From contig JBBBDQ010000399.1 in the NCBI GenBank assembly GCA_037127315.1, forward strand, positions 1,577,332 through 1,641,331: a DNA stretch of 64,000 nucleotides. Direction: 5' to 3'. This document shows, piece after piece, positions 31,424 to 43,016 of the stretch. This DNA comes from Ascarosepion bandense. Lineage: Eukaryota; Mollusca; Cephalopoda; Sepiida; Sepiidae. The notes beneath the pieces are model-generated. The model saw nothing but the letters and a program-made list of their open reading frames with translations, was not told where the DNA came from and ran no database searches. A program made the position numbers and the translations under genes. Each line of letters begins with the position of its first letter. The stretch's first letter is position 1.

Positions 31424-32094
31424 TTAGGTTGTCCCAGAAGTTTGTAAACACTTGCGAAATGCGTCTATCGGGTTCCAGCACAATCGAGACAAGCGATGTG
31501 TTCAGAAAGGGCAAGAGACATCGTCGGTTCCAAAACAAGATCGATTCGGCAAGAAAGTCATGTTGTGCGTTTGGTGGAACTTTGAAGGAAGCGTGCATTT
31601 TGAGTTGGTTCCGAATGATCGTGCCATCAGTGCCGAACTTTACTGTCAGCAACTTGAGCGAGTCTATGAAAAGTTACAGCAAAAGTACCCGGCTCTGATA
31701 AACCAAAGCGCGCTTTAATGCAGCAGGACAATGCCAAGCCACACACCGCCAGGAGGGCAAAAGACAAGTTTGAAGAGCTGGACAGCGTTGAGGTTCTGCC
31801 ACATCCAGCCTACAGTCCTGACTGTGCTCCATCAGATTACGGCCTTTTCCGCTCAATGCAACACTTTCTGAAGGGCCGCTGATTCGTCTCGTTTGATGAA
31901 ATCGAGGAAGCCTGTTAGGAATTCTTTGATTCGAAGCCGGCTGAATGGTATTTTGATCAGATCCTAAAGCTTGCAGACCGATGGCAGAAAATCTTGGAAA
32001 ATGATGGTCTTTATTTTGAACAATAATTTTTGTTGTTTTTGCGAGTACAATTTCTATTTTTTGCAAGTGTTTACGAACTTTTGGGACAACCTAA
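31424..32094 (+). mobile_element. mariner transposon with intact ends, internally deleted
   Basis: Terminal inverted repeats of about 32 bp (31424-31455 and 32063-32094, about two mismatches) start TTAGGTTGTCCCA. Between them lies the C-terminal half of a mariner transposase. The right end is followed by TA as expected for the target duplication; the left has GA. At 671 bp it is about half the length of a full mariner, and the whole DNA-binding domain is missing. Confidence 0.9.
31452..32026 (+). pseudogene. mariner transposase, C-terminal part
   Basis: The first frame (31452-31718) reads PKQDRFGKKVMLCVWWNFEG, VHFELVPNDR and YCQQLERVYEKL. A one-base loss near 31705 shifts to a frame at 31718 reading MQQDNAKPHTARR, LPHPAYSPDCAPSDYGLF and WYFDQILKLADRWQKI. 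TGA at 31880 and TAG at 31916 interrupt it; the original TAA is at 32024. The second and third catalytic aspartates are visible in QQDNA and APSDY. The first site reads WWN where the family usually has WWD. The remnant cannot make active transposase. Confidence 0.88.
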
Positions 32095-32099
32095 TAACT

Positions 32100-32700
32100 G
32101 CATTGCCGAAAAAGTCGTTCCAAGAATCACTTTTACAGTGCAATAAAGTACAAAGGATATCTTTCTCAAACACATTCACAACTGTCTCATCAAATGCGTA
32201 GAGATTCTCAAACATCAAATAATACCCACCCTTAACCAAGCCAGTTCAATTGGAAGAACTCTACAGCTTAAAAACATCCTCTCTATTTCCGAAATCGAAA
32301 TTTTGTGACGGACAATAACGCATGCTAACAACAAACAACACACTTGATTAAAACTCAAACTTCAAAACCTGCTGCTTTTTATAGAAAGAGAACGGTATTT
32401 CGAATTTAATCCAAAACATGTCCGAATTCAAACTCTCTACCATTGAAACGGGGGCTTTAAGTCTAGGGCTAACATTTGCTACATGTCTATACTAACTGTA
32501 AATAACTTATCAATTACAAAATTTATTTATTTAAAAAAAATCTTAAGATAATGGCTAGAGTTATAACTGAATGCGCTCGGAAACACAAAACTGATACATT
32601 ATTTCTCTACGAATATAAACAGAAAGGCATTTTGTATAACCTCGCATAAACACAGTAGCGTAATTGATTTACATGTAAAGCGCACATATAAGCATATATA
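32100..32700. other. no recognisable feature
   Basis: No supported gene or element beyond the mariner end. Confidence 0.4.
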
Positions 32701-32704
32701 TATT

Positions 32705-33295
32705 AATCATATCACCCCAAGCAAGGCGGGAACGCCACTAATGCGTAGGATGCTACGTAAGAGTGAAAAGATTGGAAAAGAGAAAGTCGGAAACCACATC
32801 CTAAACAGAGAACAAGAGATGCGCCTCTTCACCTGTTCAATAGACGAGGGTGGAGTGTGAACCCGGCGATAGTTCAGCCTATCTACTCCAATTGAAAAAA
32901 AAAAAAAAACAGAAAAGAGTAAAAAAGATTGGAAAAAAGAAAGCCTGAAACCACATCCTAAACAGGGAACAAGGGATGCGTCTCTTCACCTGTTCAATAG
33001 ACGTGGGTGGAGTGTGAATCGTGCGATAGTTCAGCCTATCTACTCCAATTAAAAAAAAAAACAGAAACGAGTAAAAAAGATTGGAACAAAGAAAGCCTGA
33101 AACCACATCCTAAACAGTGAACAAGGGTTGAGCCTCTTCACCTGTTCAATAGACGTGGGTGGAGTGTGAACCGGGCAATAGTTCAGTCTATCTACTCCAA
33201 TTGAAAAAGAAAAAAGAAAAAAGAAATGAGTAAAAAGAGTGGAAAAGAGAAAGCCGGAAACCACATCCTAAACAGGGAACAAGGGATATATATAT
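32705..33295 (-). repeat. tandem array of LINE-tail family T, about 155 bp period
   Basis: AAACCACATCCTAAACAG-like blocks start at 32791, 32948, 33100 and 33258 (offsets 157, 152, 158). Only the first unit keeps the CACCCCAAGCAAGGCGG tail; the inner junctions are A-rich (AATTGAAAAAAA or variants). This looks like repeated insertion or template jumping at the A-tail. The overlapping minus-strand frames are repeats of the same non-coding unit. Confidence 0.85.
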
Positions 33296-33539
33296 TCCAA
33301 ATGTATAACAGGTTTTCCACGTTAAGAAGAAATCTATTGCTTTATTAAATGTCGAACACGCACATATAAACAGACAAGCGTTCCTATCCACTTATATTTA
33401 AAAATGAACGTCTATTACTTTATTACACGTGACACGTATCTGACCAATGGAATCAAGCCCAAATCAACATTCCAATATACTGTCTTCTTGTTGTTTTTAA
33501 TTTTTTTAAATTTTAAATTCGAGTCTTGTAGACAAATCT

Positions 33540-33618
33540 CTGAAGAAACTTTATAAAGTAAAATAAATTAGATTAAAGACACTTTTTCTACCTGTTCTTT
33601 ACTTATTTTACTTATTCT

Positions 33619-33620
<2 letters not shown>
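33540..33620 (+). repeat. second copy of the 8318 repeat
   Basis: CTCTGAAGAAACTTT and ATTAAAGACACTTTTT followed by TGTTCTTTACTTATT parallel 8323-8400. Confidence 0.6.
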
Positions 33621-33622
<2 letters not shown>

Positions 33623-33653
<31 letters not shown>

Positions 33654-33719
33654 TACTTATATTTACTTATTCTATCTATTATATTTATATATTATATTCT
33701 ACTTATATTTACTTATTCT

Positions 33720-33760
<41 letters not shown>
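33623..33760. repeat. paired (TA)n runs with duplicated flank
   Basis: Two TA runs (33623-33651, 33725-33758) are each preceded by ATTTACTTATTCTATC, and the interval repeats TTCTACTTATATTTACTTATTC. Confidence 0.85.
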
Positions 33761-33761
<1 letters not shown>

Positions 33762-33995
33762 CAATCATTATATCTAGTATAAACTTTTGGTAAAAATAAA
33801 ATGAAAATTAATAGAAATAAGCTAAATTATGTACCCAATGTACAAATTTAAAAATATAGTTTGAATTTAAACTTTCAACATCCTGTCACATTTTTGCGCA
33901 TGTGTAATCACCTCAATGTAAATATAATTTTAGTTCGATAGATTCCTAAATAGTGAAAAGTGTCCCGTTATCTTTTTTTTGTTTTTGTTTTTTTC

Positions 33996-33997
<2 letters not shown>

Positions 33998-34037
<40 letters not shown>
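33998..34037. repeat. (GATA)n microsatellite
   Basis: About ten tetranucleotide units. Confidence 0.95.
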
Positions 34038-34038
<1 letters not shown>

Positions 34039-34043
34039 TGAAT

Positions 34044-34239
34044 TCACCCCGAGCAAGGCAATAACTCTACTAGGACGCAATGAACTCCTGAGAGTAAAAG
34101 AGAATGAGAAGGCTTTAAAAAAAACAAAAAAAAACAGAAAACTAATCCTAAACAGGAAACAAGAGACAAACTTCTACTCCTGTTCAAAATGCAATGCCGG
34201 GTACGGTTGTTACCCAGACGATAGTTAAACATTTCTACT

Positions 34240-34240
<1 letters not shown>
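34044..34240 (-). repeat. LINE-tail family T, diverged unit
   Basis: CACCCCGAGCAAGGCA and CCTAAACAGGAAACAAG mark a single, more diverged unit. Confidence 0.6.

Positions 34241-34242
<2 letters not shown>

Positions 34243-34321
<79 letters not shown>
34243..34321. repeat. (AC)n(TA)n microsatellite
   Basis: Short AC run followed by about 35 uninterrupted TA units. Confidence 0.95.
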
Positions 34322-34327
<6 letters not shown>

Positions 34328-34630
34328 GATTTGTTTGAACATTATTTTTTATCGATACTCGTATTTAAGTAGATATTCTGTCTGGTTGCTTCCTCTATGT
34401 GAACAGGGTTGCAGGATCGAATCCTGCCGAATGACACATATTTTCGTAATATAAAAATTCATCGTAAATAATCAGGCCAGTAGATATAAATATATAATAC
34501 TGTTTAATTAAAAACAGAGTGTCTACTTAAATACGAGTATTCATAAAAAATAATGTTCAAACAAATCATTTCAAATTGTCGTTTATTTATAACCAAGTTT
34601 CGCTAATCTTCGTTAATTTCCGTTATATAT
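34322..34630. mobile_element. class II tRNA SINE with opposed arms
   Basis: An arm in minus orientation (34322-34383) joins the 3' half of the tRNA-like head in plus orientation (34384-34439, B box GGATCGAATCCTG), then the plus-orientation arm (34440-34626). The arms of about 60 bp can pair with each other. Confidence 0.65.
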
Positions 34631-35463
34631 ATATATCGATTTCGCAATTTCAGTGGGCGTTTCCTTATTTATCCTGGTTATTTTCAGCATTGATTCCAAT
34701 CCTGGTTTCTCAGTTTGATCTAAGTGATGTGCGATAAGAAGTTAAATTATGTTTTGTTGTAATATATACTTTATGTAAATACGATAAACTTCTTTTTTTA
34801 TTGATGAATCGCTTGACGGCATCATCTAAGCACTGGGGCAAAGCCAAATAAGCAAATTACAGTTTATTTCCATATTCTCTGTAAGAATGAGGCGGAGAAT
34901 TTTTCCGAAAGAACCTGATGGACAATGTTCTTTGAAGGGTGTTACAGGTTTGAACGTGAAGGGGAAATGCTGTGTTTGCTTTTCTTGAATATTCCTTCCA
35001 CCCAGAAACGATCCAGAGACTTGTCATGATTTCAAAACTACTCGGGATCAGATCCGCCACATACGGAGACCGCCGTCTTTCTTTTACGCTAGCCATACGC
35101 CAATAAGCGGTTTAACATTGATGGCAGACACGAGGCGGTCTTCCGGACGTTAGCTCTGTTTCACGCCTCCCGATCCGTCAGTTCCGAGCGCAGCATATAG
35201 ACAGCGCCCAAAAGGGAAAAAGACACCGGAAGCATTCCATGGCTGACTGGCTTTCAATTCCATTGCACACATGGCGGATTTGATTTTCAAGACTGGAATG
35301 AGTCGGCTTGGAATGATTCTACATAGGAATCTCTGTCTGATTATTGTTTTACACAGTACGTAAGAATTCGAACAACTGGAACATCCAATCGGGAAAAAGA
35401 CACTTAGATACGCTGTCTACGCTGGCTAGTGTACTTGAGATATTTATTAAACGCAGTGAAGTA

Positions 35464-35464
<1 letters not shown>
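34631..35464. other. no recognisable feature
   Basis: More GC-balanced than average, yet no gene, splice-linked frames or repeat family was recognised. Confidence 0.4.

Positions 35465-35465
<1 letters not shown>

Positions 35466-35522
<57 letters not shown>
35466..35522. repeat. (TA)n microsatellite
   Basis: About 28 TA units. Confidence 0.95.
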
Positions 35523-35525
<3 letters not shown>

Positions 35526-35815
35526 AGAAATTTAATACCACAGAACTTAAATAATGTTTTGAATAGCCATTTTTTGCATTTAGTCTTAGGTTCCTTTCGG
35601 CCATCACTTCTTCAAAGGGTACTTCTTTTTTAACATAATAAATTATTTTTTAACTGTTCCAACCTCCAGTTTGCTTCTATGGTTAGTCTTCTGTCCTGTG
35701 TCTAATTAACCATCTCAGCAGTATCCTCTGAGAAAGACTTGTACAAAATATCCTAAGTTTAATGGTAAAAACAATCATTTTCTATCTATTCAAAGCATTA
35801 CATATATATAATTTT
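35523..35815. other. no recognisable feature
   Basis: No supported element. Confidence 0.4.
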
Positions 35816-35819
35816 AAGG

Positions 35820-36145
35820 GTTATTTTTAATGGATACTCATATTTGAGTTGATGTCCTGTTTGTTTTAATTTATTAGACAGTATATTTATTTACATCTAC
35901 CAGCCTGAATATTCGAAATATCTTGTTTGAAAAATATACGACCTCCGGCAGGATACAAACCTGCGTCCACCTAAGGAAACCGTCAGAATTAGATCTGACA
36001 TGCCCTGAAATTTCGGCCACGTAGGACCTCCTGATCAAACAAAGCCCGAATAATTTTCTAACAAGATTTATCTACTATTCAGGCCGGTATATGTAGATAA
36101 ATATACTGTTTAATAAATAAAAACAGTGTATCTATTCAAATATGA
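35820..36145 (-). mobile_element. class II tRNA SINE variant with opposed arms
   Basis: The tRNA-like head (36035-35940, minus) keeps acceptor pairing around CTCCGGCAGGAT but has a poor B box. Arms 35830-35905 and 36072-36145 are inverted copies containing AGTATATTTAT and ATACTGTTTAATAAAT. Confidence 0.6.
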
Positions 36146-36147
36146 GT

Positions 36148-36292
36148 GGGCACCTTGGCGTGGTGTAATGGTTAGAAAACCTGTCTTGGTAGAAACTATT
36201 ACAATTGAGTAGTGAGTTCGATCTTCACTGGGTGCCTCATATTTTCGGCCTTGTGCCACATCTAAGCGGCGCTTAGTAAACCAAATATAGCA
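36148..36292 (+). mobile_element. tRNA-like SINE head, family S3 (copy 3)
   Basis: GGCACCTTGGCGTGGTGTAA, A box (TAATGGTTAGAAA), B box (GAGTTCGATCTTC) and closing GGGTGCC form a tRNA-like unit. The same TTTCGGCCTTGTGCCACATC tail as at 14010 follows. Confidence 0.65.
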
Positions 36293-36427
36293 TCCATTAA
36301 AATAAAGATAGAGGACTAATAGGGTTAATGTGGAGAAGCTTGTCACTTTACTGAGCAGAGTCATGCCAACTTCGAAGTTTCGTAATGACATTATTGTGAT
36401 GCCTTCGCTCTTCTTTTTTCTGCTTCG

Positions 36428-36499
<72 letters not shown>

Positions 36500-36560
36500 T
36501 GAGAGTGAGAGTGAGTGTGAGTGAGTGAGTGAGTGTGTGAGTGAGTGAGTGAATGGTGTG
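36428..36560. repeat. (TA)(TG)(GA)(GTGA) compound microsatellite
   Basis: Four simple-repeat motifs follow each other without a break. Confidence 0.93.
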
Positions 36561-37530
36561 TGTTGCACCATGCGAAATCTTCAGCTATTTTCTATGATAT
36601 TAAAGTTGTAATAAATATAAACATTTTAATACATGCGTTGCATTGGTCTTTCCTTGTTATTTTTTTTTGTTTTTTTTTTCTTTTTGTGTTTGTGTGTGGG
36701 GGGAGACAGGGTTTCTGTTTAAAAGGGGAAGAAGCTGGGCGACATCAGAAATAAGACTCACCAAATAAATGCATGACCGCTTCTCATATGCCTATATCTT
36801 TTTAGAACGCCACTAATTTTTCCCAGATATTGTAAAAACAAAAATCTTTCAACAAATCTCCTGTATTTCATTTATTGTTTCAATTCATAGTAAATATTCA
36901 CAAATGAAAGAAGAGGATTTGGTCTATCGGATTCAATTTTAGACCAAATGCAACGATACTTTCAAGAAAAAGGATAAACTTTAAAAATAATACGATTCTT
37001 CAATCTACTTTTTCACAACCCCAAAGATACCTTATGTGAGTCGAAATATTGGAAACCACCTTGATTAAATTCGGCTTAGTAACTTTATTCCCTTGGTTTG
37101 GGGGAAATAAAGCATAACTTTGGTAAAGTAAAAGGCATCTCTCCCTCAACTAAAGAGCAGGACTGCCAATACCGTATATTATTGGTTGGCAAAATATTTA
37201 GGAGAAGGTAAACTCTCAATCCAAACCAGCCTGGAGACGATTTGCAAATGGTGGATAAGGCTCTTTTAGGAGACAACAGCCTACATGCAACCAGGAGATG
37301 TAAAACCGCCTATTCAAGTAGTCTACGATTGTAGCATCACCTAACACGTGGCACACACCACCCTAGAACAGAACATGTTCCTATGATGGCCAGTGAGTGT
37401 AGTGCAGACCACAAGCAGTTAACCACTTTAAAAACAAAATCAATAGGCCTATGTTCATTCAGTAGATTACTTTTTATTTTACCGAACTTGTATCTACGGA
37501 ACCCACACCAATCGTTTTCAACAGGAGCAT
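36561..37530. other. no recognisable feature
   Basis: No supported gene; a T-rich run lies near 36660. Confidence 0.4.
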
Positions 37531-37532
37531 CA

Positions 37533-37618
<86 letters not shown>
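37533..37618. repeat. (TA)n(TG)n microsatellite
   Basis: TA units pass into a long TG run. Confidence 0.95.
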
Positions 37619-37654
37619 AAATTTCATTCAAAATGAAAAACAAGGTCCTATGAT

Positions 37655-37885
37655 TAACCCTTTAGGGCCATTCGTATCATATTTGATACAGTATGAAAAC
37701 AAGCCTTGAAAGAAATATTTTCCTGAAAAATTTTTTAAGAGAAATATTTTATAAATTTCAAATGAAAGCAGTACTGACTGCTCAGTCAATGAATACCAAA
37801 TGTTTCCTTATAGGGAAATACCAAATGTTTCCTTATAGGGAAATACTGTATCAAATATGATACGAATGGCCCTAGAGGGTTAAGT
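37655..37885. mobile_element. MITE-like inverted repeat
   Basis: Arms of about 40 bp (37655-37696 and 37843-37884) contain GGGCCATTCGTATCATA and its complement and end in TTAACCCT-like termini. The loop includes a 25 bp perfect tandem duplication (CCAAATGTTTCCTTATAGGG) at about 37797-37846. The right terminus recurs once more at 37946-37972. Confidence 0.75.
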
Positions 37886-37948
37886 AGTAATTAGTGGGGG
37901 ATCTGTTTATTACTTCATAACAATATAGAACTGATCCCCCTCTTTATG
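37880..37948. mobile_element. palindromic short repeat, copy 1
   Basis: AGTAATTAGTGGGGGATC runs to GATCCCCCTCTTTATG; the unit is roughly self-complementary. An inverted copy lies at 53925-54000. Confidence 0.7.
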
Positions 37949-38304
37949 ATACGAATGGCCCTAGAGGGTTAAGTTCTTATATAATTTTCATGTGATCTTT
38001 TCTTTTTCTTTCATAACATACACTATATAAAAATTTTCCGAATGTTTTATCTACCCAAGCGCGTTTAGCTATACTTTTATCCATCGTCACGAATGAATTT
38101 AGTTTTTCTTCTAACTGAATATATAAATTGTTTTGTGTATGCAGGTAGGGTAATATTGTGTGTGTGTGTGAAATATGGATCGGAATGCGACTGAATGAAA
38201 AAACAAACAAACAGAAAACGTTTATACATTCAACGTGCTTCGTTCTTAATAAAGCTTCATTAGAGAATGAGACATGAGTTCTAATATTTTATTTTTGTGA
38301 CTAT

Positions 38305-38401
38305 ATCTCATTTTCTGATGAAACTTAAATAAACGTGAAACATGTTACATTTACAAAGGGTTTTTGTTCTTTGTCCTACAATGTGTGTGTGTGTGTGTGT
38401 G
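38305..38401 (+). repeat. repeat with CTGATGA...GAAAC and (TG)n
   Basis: CTGATGA (38315-38321) and GAAAC (38337-38341) bracket a weak stem; a TG run follows at 38382. Confidence 0.4.
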
Positions 38402-38800
38402 TACTTATGCATGTATCCACCGAGAATCGTTAAAAGGGCCTTAATATAACTTAGCCTCAAACCAGAGAACGCAGAAGATACTATTTTCTGCTTGACTTAC
38501 TCAGTTGTTGATAACACGCCATTGAGTGGGACTGTTCACGTTATGGTCATCGCATTCAAAATGAAAACATGAGTAGAGCTTTTAACACACTGGGGTGTCA
38601 CAGAGTCCGATTAATGCACCATAACTCCTGCTATGGATGCCTGTAATTTAAGGATTTTCCCAAAGCTTAAATCGATTTTGAAAATGTAAGCAATAACAAA
38701 TAGTTGACGAGACCAAGAAGAAACTAATTATGCAGCTGGTAGCGTTCCGAGGAGAGGTCCTTGCAAAATGGCTAGATTCTGTCCGGTATCACATAGTATG
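38402..38800. other. no recognisable feature
   Basis: No supported gene or element. Confidence 0.4.
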
Positions 38801-38804
38801 TATG

Positions 38805-39200
38805 CCGGGTGCGATGGATAAACTGTCGTCTAAATTTCGTAAAAATGAAAGTAACACAGATATTTTAACAGATATATTTACCAAAATTAGATAATAAATA
38901 TCTCGAAATACTAAAACAGTTTATTTATTTAATAAAATCGCCATCGGCCTCAACCATGGCCTCCAGACGATTTCAGAACCTCCAGCAACTCTTCTGGACG
39001 GTCTCCTTATGAATCCTGCTATAATCCTTGTCTTCAGTTCAACTTTGGTGTTACAAGGAGTTTTGTTTGTCTTTTGCTCAACTGCGCGACACACATAATA
39101 AAGGGGTTGCAGTGTGGGGTGTTAGGTGGCCAGATGTGACATGGTCACATAAATTGTTTGACAGCCATGAGTGGGTTCTTTTTCTTGTATGGCATGACTT
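38805..39200 (-). pseudogene. Tc1/mariner-like transposase C-terminus and element end
   Basis: On the minus strand codons read WPPNTPHCNPF, a frame-shifted QTKLLVTPKLN, then ETVQKSCWRF, a stop, and NRLEAMVEADGDFIK before TAA at about 38932. This matches the WPPNSPDLNPLDYYVW to RLEAVVEADGGFIE end of a Tc1/mariner-group transposase. The 3' flank ends in GTTTATCCATCGCACC, the same terminus that is repeated six times at 5191-5525. Confidence 0.72.
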
Positions 39201-39204
39201 ATTC

Positions 39205-40830
39205 ACAAATGAATAAAAAATATTTTTTAATTATTATTTTAAAAAATCATCGTAATTTTTTATTATTCACAAATGAATAAAATTATTTTTGAATTTTTTT
39301 TTTTTAAATCTTGGTATTTTTTATATCTCTGTTACCCACCCTCTAAGTAAATTCATGAAATTAAAAAAAAATTAAATTTTGTTGCAAAAATTGGTTTTAT
39401 TAGTTAAACGCAGAACTCATAGGGGAGTGTAAATCGTCCGTATACGACAAAAAAATGTATACTCCCCAATTGCAGCCCATTTTAATCAACCTGATCATAC
39501 TTTAGAAAATTGCAAATGTTTACTAATAAACTCCAATTTTAGTTCTACATACACACGCAGAAAGAAAGAAAGATACTGGATTTTAAAATTAAATACACAC
39601 AAGCTAGGGTTAAATAGGGACTTAGGTATGTTGAATCTTTACAAATATTTCAATAGCTAAAAATTTTTTTTTCAGATATTCCAAGAAATTTTTTATCTAA
39701 AACAAACACACTTTCTCTACGGACGTGCCGCATGTTGTGAACAAACACACCACATGACGTAAACACCAAAAAAATATTCGGACGCTATCGTGAAATACGT
39801 TTCTAATTCAAATTTAAAAATCACTTGTTTCTGATGAAGGATCGAGGGCGGTCTGAAAAATATAAAATACAATAATAAAAATAAACAAATACTGTCCAAA
39901 AAAAGTACATTTTTAAATTCAAAACTTTTTATTAATATTCTTTCCTATACATATTAAGACAGTATACGTGGATCATCACTATATTATATAATTTAAGAAA
40001 TTTTAATTGCTTGAATAAATAATAAAGCTTAAGGACATTAGAGTCTGAAAAAAGATTAGATTCATAATGAAATTTTAAAAGAATTGTTTTCATTTATTTT
40101 AATTATAATAATTTATAAAATTTTAAACATATTTTTAAAATATTCTAAAGATTTCTTAGGGTTAGTTTAAAAATTTATTAAGGAAAGATTTTATTTACTA
40201 ATCGAAAATTAAAAAGTTTAATACAAATCCTCGAGCCTTCCTATTTTAAAATTATTTATATTTATTATTTTCTGTGTATTTGAATTTTTTTTGTATAGTA
40301 ATTTTTATGTGTAAATTAAAAGATCATGTATTACAGGGTTTCTTCCCATTACAGGAAAATATTTGTACATTTATGCCACTTCTGATCGATCGCCGTACAC
40401 ATATCTTATGTAGCATCTGTCAAATGTCAACACATACGGTGGAAAGGTCAGAAAGTTGAACTAGGTGTTTAAGAAATATTTTTATTCTAAATTTCATGCC
40501 ATGAATAATACTTTGGTAAATCAGATTAATTTGACATTAAATTAGCTAATTTTCCAAAAATAATGTGTCACAGTTGTATATTTTGTTTTTGCAAGACTTT
40601 TAAAACCGAGAACTAAATTTTGTTTAAAAATTTGTTGATCGCTTAAAAAAAATTGAAAGATTTTTAAAAATTTCAAAACTATGTATTCCAATCAATATAA
40701 TTTCTGTTTGAAATACACCAGATTATGTTGTTACTCGAAATAGTTATTTCAACTAAGACTAAAATGAAATTTTCAATAAAAATTTTTATTTCTAAAAATT
40801 CGATTGAAAATTTAGATATCAAAAATGAGT
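39205..40830. other. AT-rich interval without recognised features
   Basis: TTATTCACAAATGAATAAAA occurs twice (39198, 39263). The rest is very AT-rich with short frames lacking motifs. Confidence 0.4.
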
Positions 40831-40837
40831 TTTCCAG

Positions 40838-40909
40838 TTCAAGCGAAACAGTAGACTGAAAGAAAAATGAATGGATGTAAGTCAAATTTTGATTTCCTGG
40901 TATCGATTT

Positions 40910-40996
<87 letters not shown>

Positions 40997-41300
40997 CTAT
41001 TTTCTTCACTATTGTAAGAACTGCAACCTTGAAACTTCTGAATATCGTTTTTTATGTCTTTTTCTATGAGTGTATCAAATTTGATTAAAATCGGACTACT
41101 CCTTCTATAAACTGATTTTTTCGATTATCGATTTTCGATGTTTATCGGAGGTACCTCGACACAAAACATAGCTAAGAACACTCGCAGACGCTTATAGTAC
41201 AACTATGTAAATTTTCAAGAAAATCGGTTCAGCCGTTTTGGAGTCTATAGGTAACGGATACACACACACACACACACACACAAAGTTCCATTTATAAATA

Positions 41301-41306
<6 letters not shown>
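40838..41306 (-). mobile_element. Helitron copy with TA run replacing the middle
   Basis: Part of the 3' half (40838-40912) and the 5' half (40995-41306) are present in family order, separated by a TA run (40917-40993). The 5' TC terminus is lost in a second TA run. Confidence 0.68.

Positions 41307-41353
<47 letters not shown>
41307..41353. repeat. (TA)n microsatellite
   Basis: Pure TA run. Confidence 0.95.
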
Positions 41354-41356
<3 letters not shown>

Positions 41357-42050
41357 TTATACAAGGTTACGTGTTAACAGTAATACTACTGCCGCAGTAA
41401 CAATGCAGTAGTGAACGGGTTAAGAAAGACATAAACATTGTTAATACTGTAATTATTAACAAATTTCGGTAATTGCGAACCCGACAGGAAATTAATTCAA
41501 CAGGCTAATCGTATATTTCCTTTCTTTTACTACGCCTGCGGGTGATATTTTTTCTTTTTTTAAAACTTGTCTTGTTCTGAATTTTAATTTTTTATTAAGA
41601 TCTCCCTCTCCTCTTAATGGCTTAGATGAATAAATAATGAAAACAATTGGCTGGAATAGTTTTATATCGCATTGCAAGAATGTCCCAATAAATGAATTGT
41701 TGTTGTTTCCACTCTATAGGTGAGTGCTACACCTAATTGAATTTTTAATTCATCTGAAGTTACATGTACTTCAGCTAACGTCAGTAAGTATTAATGAAGC
41801 TTATTTTAGTAATGTTCAACAAGCACAATGAAAAAGAGCCACTCAAAATAGAGCTTAACTCTGATATGGATGTATAAAATATTAGGGATTTTGCAGATAT
41901 AAAAACGAAAATCTTCCGGCTAGTAGAAAGATAAGAAATATAATTATGGGAGAGTGGTGCTCTAAAAGCTATTTTGTAATTATAAAGACAAAACTATGAC
42001 CATGATAACAAGCTTCATCAAAGACGAACCCGATTTTTGCCAGTATATAT
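41354..42050. other. no recognisable feature
   Basis: No supported gene or element. Confidence 0.4.
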
Positions 42051-42054
42051 ATAA

Positions 42055-42550
42055 TTTATTTGTTTGAACATTAAATATTTTGGTTGGTAATTCCATTTCG
42101 TTAATCTCCGGAACTTTCCGTAACATATGATAAACACCTGATTATGTTTGAAAAATTCATAAAACTCTTAATCGAACGGAAGACGTAGGATAATATTTAT
42201 TAATATGTTTTGTTCTGTTATACAGCATTGAGCAATGTTCCATGCACACCTGATAAATACATATATATAAAAGTATATGATAGTTTCCACTGGCCTTAAT
42301 CGTTTGAAAAATAAAAATCTTCCGGCAAGAATCGAACCTGCAGACTGTCACATCGGATAGATGCGGGGGTTTTTAGTTGAGACGCGCCTTTACGAATCGA
42401 GCCACGGATGATCTCATGGAAGTAAAAGTTCCATTTCAGTTCTATATAGGCATTACCTGATTTTCATCGAACGGTTAATACCTGCTCAGATTATATCCGA
42501 ATGTAAACAAACTCAACTGAAGACGGAATTTAACGGAAATCCACGAAACT
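42055..42550 (-). mobile_element. class II tRNA SINE, diverged copy
   Basis: The tRNA-like head (42415-42315 on the minus strand) has B box GGTTCGATTC and acceptor-like ATCTTCCGGCA. Flanking arms are diverged but keep TTTGAACATTA and the GTTTTCATCGA region. It is about as old as the copy at 35820. Confidence 0.55.
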
Positions 42551-42605
42551 GGCATAAGCCGACATATTTAGATTTTTTTTTTTAACATTATTTTTTAATT
42601 TTTTT

Positions 42606-42608
<3 letters not shown>

Positions 42609-42660
<52 letters not shown>
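42609..42660. repeat. (TA)n microsatellite
   Basis: About 25 TA units. Confidence 0.95.
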
Positions 42661-42662
<2 letters not shown>

Positions 42663-42827
42663 GGACTCTCCCGTCGATTTCGACGTATGAGCGTTTAACA
42701 CAGTTAGACAACCACACAAAGAATTGTTTAAAGTGGTGAAGGCTTGTGTAGCACCATCCACACTTTTTGGAACTGCTGATAACAAACAATCGGTGCAGAC
42801 GTCTGCCACAGATCGCATAAATAACAG

Positions 42828-42948
42828 ACCTCAGTTATTTAACCCATAACTGGAGGGAATGCAAAGTGTTCGACTGGAATTGGAACTCGGCTCACCGATC
42901 TCACCCTCCGAACCGACATCCACTGTACCACAACGCACATCTGTCAAT
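42828..42948 (-). mobile_element. SINE S1, head only
   Basis: Minus-strand A box region (GTGGTACAGTGGATGTCGG) and B box-like GAGTTCCAATTCC to the TAACCCATAACTGG block; the 3' half is absent. Confidence 0.75.
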
Positions 42949-43016
42949 AACGCTTACAGCACCTGGTATTCCCAAGTGGTCACCCATGTAAGTACGGACT
43001 AGGCTCAACGTAAATG

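Noticed and set aside
31674..32066. 130-codon minus-strand ORF
   Set aside because: It is the antisense shadow of the mariner transposase remnant.
32705..33295. CRISPR-like regular array
   Set aside because: Units are contiguous 155 bp repeats without unique spacers, in a eukaryotic repeat context.
34857..35096. 79-codon minus-strand ORF as an exon
   Set aside because: Composition is more gene-like than elsewhere, but I recognise no motif and see no linked exons; left unassigned.
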